Below are positions 22,488 through 26,570 of a stretch of DNA of 26,570 nt, in pieces. Below the pieces are notes generated by a model. That model had not been told where the DNA came from. It did not search any database and saw nothing but the letters and a program-made list of their open reading frames with translations. The translations under genes were made by a program, and so were the position numbers. Position 1 is the stretch's first letter, and each line of letters begins with the position of its first letter. Origin of the DNA: a virus. The DNA lies in the IMG/VR virus record IMGVR_UViG_3300030118_003436, positions 3,868 through 30,437 of that record; one strand, given 5' to 3'.

Positions 22488-24233
22488 TTAGTGTCTTAGT
22501 CGTTTGCGATTAACTTTAAATTTAATATTAGAATCTTTTGCTGCTGCGTGTAGAGATTGAAAAGAAACCACCATATCACCATTATAACCCGTATAATATG
22601 GGGCTTTATCTGGGTGACCTGTGCAGACTAACTTAACTCGCAGTTGATTTCCAGTAGTAGAAAAAACGTGGGAAGTTTCAGAGTCTTTATCATAAGTCTC
22701 CCAAGAACTCCCATTATTGTTGGATACATATATGGTAGCAGTACACCCCGATGGTGTGTGCAAATTAAAAGTATTTGTTACGAAAACTTGATCGATGTTA
22801 GCAGAATTTTCTAAAGTGAAAGTTCCCCATACACCTTCCCAGTTACCAATAAGCTCACGAGGTTTATCGTTTTCTTCCCAAATTTTAAACGAATGCCCAT
22901 CAGCTCCATAACCCATTTGAACCCAATACTTTGTTCCATTAGCAGAAGACATTAAGACTGCTCCACTTCCGTAGTCACTACGATAAGAACTCCCACGACC
23001 TCCTGTCGAAGTGTCCTCAGTAAGACTGTCTCTCCTTCTAAAGGAATGAACCTTATTATTATCAGTATCAAGGAAGCCACCCATCTGCGCCCAACCCCTA
23101 TCTCCGTGAATTGGTATGTGGTTAGGATAGCTAGGCAGCTTATCCATAGGGGTTCCAGAAGTCTTTTGATACTTTGTTCCAAATCGTAATAGTGCGTCTG
23201 TGAAAGCGATGTTATTAGAATCGTTAAAACTTACTTGGTTGTGAACGGTTGGAGCACTCCCACTCATACATGGCGTTATGTCAACATCAACTGCTTTAGT
23301 GTTACATCCTATCCAAAACCTATTTGGAGTGTTTACTGGATCAGGGCAAAAGAACCCTTGTTCATAACCATCGTCACCAACACCTGTGTCGCCTAAATCA
23401 CACCAAACTAACTTTGGTGATGCAGTAGATGCATCTTCTACGACAATAAAATTAGAATTGTAATACGCAGCATATATAACTCTGTCATTTATCTCGTCAT
23501 AAAAAAGCCAATGCCTGTATCCAGACCTATCTATCGTAGCTGTCCCTGATTTTAAATCTCCTGTGCCAGAACTGTTACCTAAAATTTGTTCTGTACCCGA
23601 ATTGAGACTTCTTCTACAGACTCGTCTTGCATGCCTGTTATCGTACTCACCCACATATATCCATTCCCCTGCTGCAACCAGCCCTGAAGTATAGTACAGC
23701 CCTGCACTGCTAATATTTAATCCGCTGCTACCTGCACCGCCTATAAATCTTTGAGGATTGCTATGTGTAGGTCTTGCATCTTTGACAAAAGTAGAACCAC
23801 CATTTAAACATCCACTATAATCAAAGGTGGTATAACCATCCACATTATAGGTCATCACCACTCCTAGCTTATTAGTTGTATCTATAGCTATACTTTGAAG
23901 ATGATTATAAGTACTAGAAGTATCTCTATATAAAAAATTATTATCTTGGAAGATTCTTGTCATACTTCCATCATTATTTAATCGTCTTACCGCAAACCCA
24001 TCTCCCCAACCTACTGTAAATAAAAGATCTCCATCTATCTCATATCCATTGGGAAATCCTATCACTCTATCTCCTCCGTCATACTGACCACTACTTGAGC
24101 TAACATGGGTATTGCTCAAACCACCCTTATGAACAGGGCCAATTGCTTTCTGACCAGAATAATCGTTTTGCCCAGCCCCAGTAATACTAATTAGATTAGC
24201 TCTAGATAATGATGCAGCTTTAAATTTAGACAT
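22488..24233 (-). CDS. putative adhesin / tail-associated receptor-binding protein (581 aa)
   Basis: A 581-residue beta-rich protein without the KLDGIA fibre repeats of its two neighbours. The N-terminal ~30 residues (MSKFKAASLSRANLISITGAGQNDYSGQKAIG) may be a docking segment. The body, about 60-420, has recurring strand/turn units with aromatic and Gly-Asp turns (DGDLLFTVGWGDGFAVRRL, SIAIDTTNKLGVVMTYN, YDEINDRVIYAAYYNSNFIVVEDAS) that look like blades of a beta-propeller. The C-terminal ~120 residues (GTFTLENSANIDQVFVTNTFNLHTPSGCTATIYVSNNNGSSWETY...) resemble a jelly-roll carbohydrate-binding or discoidin-type fold, though no motif confirms this. It lies between two fibre genes, so a cell-surface-binding role is likely. 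Its ATG overlaps the stop of the small gene upstream by 8 bases (ATGTCTAA). Confidence 0.65.
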   Translation of the reverse strand: MSKFKAASLSRANLISITGAGQNDYSGQKAIGPVHKGGLSNTHVSSSSGQYDGGDRVIGFPNGYEIDGDLLFTVGWGDGFAVRRLNNDGSMTRIFQDNNFLYRDTSSTYNHLQSIAIDTTNKLGVVMTYNVDGYTTFDYSGCLNGGSTFVKDARPTHSNPQRFIGGAGSSGLNISSAGLYYTSGLVAAGEWIYVGEYDNRHARRVCRRSLNSGTEQILGNSSGTGDLKSGTATIDRSGYRHWLFYDEINDRVIYAAYYNSNFIVVEDASTASPKLVWCDLGDTGVGDDGYEQGFFCPDPVNTPNRFWIGCNTKAVDVDITPCMSGSAPTVHNQVSFNDSNNIAFTDALLRFGTKYQKTSGTPMDKLPSYPNHIPIHGDRGWAQMGGFLDTDNNKVHSFRRRDSLTEDTSTGGRGSSYRSDYGSGAVLMSSANGTKYWVQMGYGADGHSFKIWEENDKPRELIGNWEGVWGTFTLENSANIDQVFVTNTFNLHTPSGCTATIYVSNNNGSSWETYDKDSETSHVFSTTGNQLRVKLVCTGHPDKAPYYTGYNGDMVVSFQSLHAAAKDSNIKFKVNRKRLRH

Positions 24234-24381
24234 TTTCTAATTCCTCTATCTTAGTTTTCGCTTCTTCCACAGCATCCCGACACAGTTTAATTAAGGTATC
24301 GTCTTCCCCTCTTTCTACTTCAAACTCATAGTCTTCTGTCCTTTCGGATAGAACATGCTTCCAATAATCTAGGTCTTCCAT
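24226..24381 (-). CDS. 51-residue charged helical protein between fibre genes
   Basis: I choose the ATG at 24381 (product MEDLDYWKHVLSERTEDYEF...), one base after the stop of the upstream fibre gene. A longer frame starting at 24438 would lie inside the fibre coding sequence and has a different composition. The product is 51 residues, acidic and almost wholly helical (EDDTLIKLCRDAVEEAKTKIEELENV). It overlaps the adhesin gene start by 8 bases. A fibre assembly chaperone is a reasonable guess from position and size; I do not recognise it. Confidence 0.65.
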   Translation of the reverse strand: MEDLDYWKHVLSERTEDYEFEVERGEDDTLIKLCRDAVEEAKTKIEELENV

Positions 24382-24382
24382 T

Positions 24383-26570
24383 TTATGCGATTGTGGTTTC
24401 CACCCAGAACTGGTGGTAATTGTTATTGTTATTCCCACTTATCTGGTAAACAAAGTTAGTGTTCATACCAGAGTAAACCTCTGTAGCAGAACTCCTTGAT
24501 AAGCTACCTTGAGAAGCGTGTTCGTGTTTGAAAACTTTATATGCTGTGACAAATCGAGCATTAGAACTAGGTGGATTCCACTGGATATGGAAGGCACAGT
24601 TCATAGGCACAACACTCATGTTAGTAGGCTCTGCACTAGATACAGTATAGGAAGTGCTACTTGTTGCCGCACTAGAAACGTTGCCCAATTTCTTGGCGTA
24701 TACTCTATATGCTTGTGTCCCTGTCTCCGTAAATGAGTTGTCAATGACACTCATAGTAGATGAAAAATCATCAGGAGATATGACAGAAATTAATCCAAAA
24801 TCACTGCCATCAACAGAACTGTAAACTAGATACTCATCTACACTACTTGTAGAAGATTGAGTGAATGAAATGTCTATAGTTTCACCTACAACAGAAACGT
24901 TAACGCTGGCTGGGGCAAGGGGTGCCGCAATGCTAGAACTAGTTAAATAGTTGGGATTACTGGAAGGAACCCAAGAGGGGGTCACATCTGCATTAGCGGT
25001 AATCCCATCTAATTTATTTTTAAGTGTAGTAGTAAAATTCTTTTGGGTAAGTCCACCATCTCCTACTGAGTAAGTTGTATTCGTGTCAACCCAAGGAACG
25101 TTGACAAACATCTGCTCAGATGAAAGTTCGACGGGGTAGTTCTTGCCATTCTCAGTATATCCAACCTTAACACCACCTCTTGTAGAAGAAGTGGCAAGTG
25201 GTAGTGAGTAATTATTAGCGTTATTCGCAATACCATCTAACTTACTTTTAAGTGTGTCGGTAAAATTGTTTTCAGTAAGTCCACCATCTCCTACTGAGTA
25301 AGTTGTATTAGTGTCAACCCAAGGGACGTTGACAAACATCTGTTCCGAAGAAACTTCGACGGGATAATTCTGGCCGTTTTCAGTATAGCCAATCTTAAAA
25401 CCACCTCTGGTAGAACTAGATCCTGCTGGTAACGAGTAGTTGTTCGCGTTAGCAGCAATGCCATCTAGCTTCGACCCATCAGTAGCTACGTCCCTGCCAT
25501 CTACGGTTCCTCCTAGTGTAATGTTATTACCTACATCTAAATTTCCAGCAGACGATAACGTCATTGCCGTACCATCTACTGAGTTGATGAACTGGAAACC
25601 ATTACCTGTTAACCCAGTTGTGGCTTTCCATGTTCCACCATAGTTTCGGAACTCTGATGTATCCGCAGTGTATACATTTCCTCCAGAGAAAATACCCGCT
25701 GAACCAATGTAACCTCTTGATGCTCCATCGACAGAAAACCTTAACTTACCTGAAGTTGCAAATAATCCTGAGTTATGAGAAGCAAATCTAAGACTTGGGG
25801 CATTGGAAGCACCATCAGGTATGGTTAAAACTCCAGTTAGGGTTCCACCAGACAGAGGAAGTTTGGTAGCAATGCTGTTGGTAACCGTAGTGGAGAAGTT
25901 AGCGTCATCTCCCAAAGCTGCTGCTAACTCATTGAGTGTATCAAGAGTAGAAGGAGCAGAATCAACTAAGTTGCTAATTTGCGTCCCAACGTATGATTGA
26001 GTAGCGTAGCTAGGGTCGCTGGATGGAACCCAAGTAGGTGTCACATCTGCATTAGCGGTAATTCCATCTAACTTATCTTTAAGGGCAGTAGTAAAATTCT
26101 TTTGAGTTAGTCCACCATCTCCTACTGAGTAAGTTGTATTAGTGTCAACCCAAGGGACGTTGACAAACATCTGTTCCGAATCGAGTTCGACTGGGTAGTT
26201 CTTACCATTCTCAGTATATCCAATCTTAACACCTCCTCTAGTGGTAGCATCTGATAATGGTAATGAGTAGTTGTTCGCGTTATCGTCGACACCTTCTAAC
26301 TTACTTTTAAGTGCGTCAGTAAAGTTGTTTTGAGTTAGCCCACCATCTCCTACTGAGTAAGTTGTATTAGTGTCAACCCAAGGAACGTTGACAAACATCT
26401 GTTCCGAATCGAGTTCGACTGGGTAGTTCTTACCATTCTCAGTATATCCAATCTTAACACCTCCTCTAGTGGTACCATCTGATAATGGTAATGAGTAGTT
26501 GTTCGCGTTATCGTCGACACCTTCTAACTTACTTTTAAGTGCGTCAGTAAAGTTGTTTTGAGTTAGCCCA
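24383..26570 (-). CDS. repeat-rich tail fibre with C-terminal fibronectin type III domains (5' end beyond window)
   Basis: The frame is open to the right edge, giving at least 728 residues; the methionine at 26398 is internal to a repeat, so the N-terminus is outside. Two near-identical 76-residue repeats open the visible part. Next come the WVPSSDPSYATQSYV / LDTLNELAAALGDD module, a non-repeated stretch (RFASHNSGLFATSGKLRFSVDGASRGYIG) and two more 76-residue units. The last ~190 residues read as two fibronectin type III-like domains (SVNVSVVGETIDISFTQ...EYLVYSSVDG and NMSVVPMNCAFHIQWNPPSS...YKVFKHEH...), which commonly aid carbohydrate or surface binding on phage tails. Together with the adhesin and the 1312-residue fibre it makes up the adsorption apparatus. 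Confidence 0.85.
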   Translation of the reverse strand, partial: GLTQNNFTDALKSKLEGVDDNANNYSLPLSDGTTRGGVKIGYTENGKNYPVELDSEQMFVNVPWVDTNTTYSVGDGGLTQNNFTDALKSKLEGVDDNANNYSLPLSDATTRGGVKIGYTENGKNYPVELDSEQMFVNVPWVDTNTTYSVGDGGLTQKNFTTALKDKLDGITANADVTPTWVPSSDPSYATQSYVGTQISNLVDSAPSTLDTLNELAAALGDDANFSTTVTNSIATKLPLSGGTLTGVLTIPDGASNAPSLRFASHNSGLFATSGKLRFSVDGASRGYIGSAGIFSGGNVYTADTSEFRNYGGTWKATTGLTGNGFQFINSVDGTAMTLSSAGNLDVGNNITLGGTVDGRDVATDGSKLDGIAANANNYSLPAGSSSTRGGFKIGYTENGQNYPVEVSSEQMFVNVPWVDTNTTYSVGDGGLTENNFTDTLKSKLDGIANNANNYSLPLATSSTRGGVKVGYTENGKNYPVELSSEQMFVNVPWVDTNTTYSVGDGGLTQKNFTTTLKNKLDGITANADVTPSWVPSSNPNYLTSSSIAAPLAPASVNVSVVGETIDISFTQSSTSSVDEYLVYSSVDGSDFGLISVISPDDFSSTMSVIDNSFTETGTQAYRVYAKKLGNVSSAATSSTSYTVSSAEPTNMSVVPMNCAFHIQWNPPSSNARFVTAYKVFKHEHASQGSLSRSSATEVYSGMNTNFVYQISGNNNNNYHQFWVETTIA
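25053..25508 (-). repeat. two head-to-tail 228-base fibre repeats
   Basis: Units start at 25053 and 25281, exactly 228 bases apart. The first is almost identical to the unit at 22158 in the other fibre gene. The second carries different codons at the SSEQ and GSSSTRGGFKIGYTENGQ segments and ends differently after about 190 bases. Confidence 0.75.
26112..26567 (-). repeat. near-perfect tandem duplication of a 228-base fibre repeat
   Basis: Units 26112-26339 and 26340-26567 differ by eye at two bases (GGGACG versus GGAACG, GGTAGC versus GGTACC). A further unit begins at 26568, so the array continues beyond the window. Each unit encodes 76 residues and carries VDDNANNYSLPLSDATTRGG-type sequence. 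Confidence 0.85.

Noticed and set aside
24382-24438. Longer start for the 51-residue gene (ATG at 24438)
   Set aside because: The added 19 residues lie wholly within the FN3 fibre coding sequence and read as antithetic low-complexity sequence (ITITITTSS). The ATG one base after the fibre stop is the better start.
19587-26567. CRISPR array
   Set aside because: The repeats are 228 bases, contiguous, coding and without spacers.
19587-26570. Diversity-generating retroelement acting on the repeated fibre genes
   Set aside because: No reverse transcriptase gene is present in the window, and differences between repeats are not concentrated at adenines of a template copy. Ordinary duplication and recombination explain them.

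Overview
The window is part of a tailed double-stranded DNA bacteriophage genome. This follows from a large terminase (packaging motor), phage-type replication genes, an endolysin/holin/spanin-like lysis block and long repeat-built tail-fibre genes. The fibre modules (KLDGIAANANNYSLP-type repeats and a C-terminal IDHPTKENK...ASLEGPEIGVY domain) and the leucine-type family A DNA polymerase recall phages of marine plankton, as far as I can judge without a search. The host cannot be named. Few genes carry a Shine-Dalgarno sequence. Several genes or blocks have a sigma70-like -35/-10 pair placed so that transcription would begin at or within a few bases of the start codon.

Layout. (1) 1-4027, minus strand: terL, then two unrecognised Ala/Glu/Arg-rich genes, the second running off the left edge. 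(2) 4054-11779, plus strand: a replication/early block of tightly packed, often overlapping genes. These are an HTH protein that may be the small terminase, two unknowns, a RuvC-like resolvase, a Cas4/RecB-like nuclease with a probable Fe-S cysteine set, an unknown that may bind ssDNA, a small coiled-coil gene, a structured 148-base leader, a family A DNA polymerase and a primase-helicase. A strong intrinsic terminator follows at 11804-11837. (3) 26570 down to 11745, minus strand: tail and receptor genes (two repeat-rich fibres, a large adhesin-like protein, a glycosyltransferase), then virion structural genes. A compact lysis block follows: a holin-like protein, an overlapping spanin-like pair, a second small membrane protein and an amidase. 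The block ends with a metallopeptidase-like and a PD-(D/E)XK nuclease-like gene, and the last of these overlaps the 3' end of the primase-helicase tail to tail.

The divergent point (4027/4054) has only 26 bases between start codons, so promoters must lie inside the opposing gene. The convergent point (11745-11779) is a coding overlap, and the plus-strand terminator lies inside the minus-strand gene. No integrase, RNA polymerase, tRNA, capsid or portal gene was recognised in this window. No gene-free stretch exceeds 300 bases; the longest is the 148-base polymerase leader.
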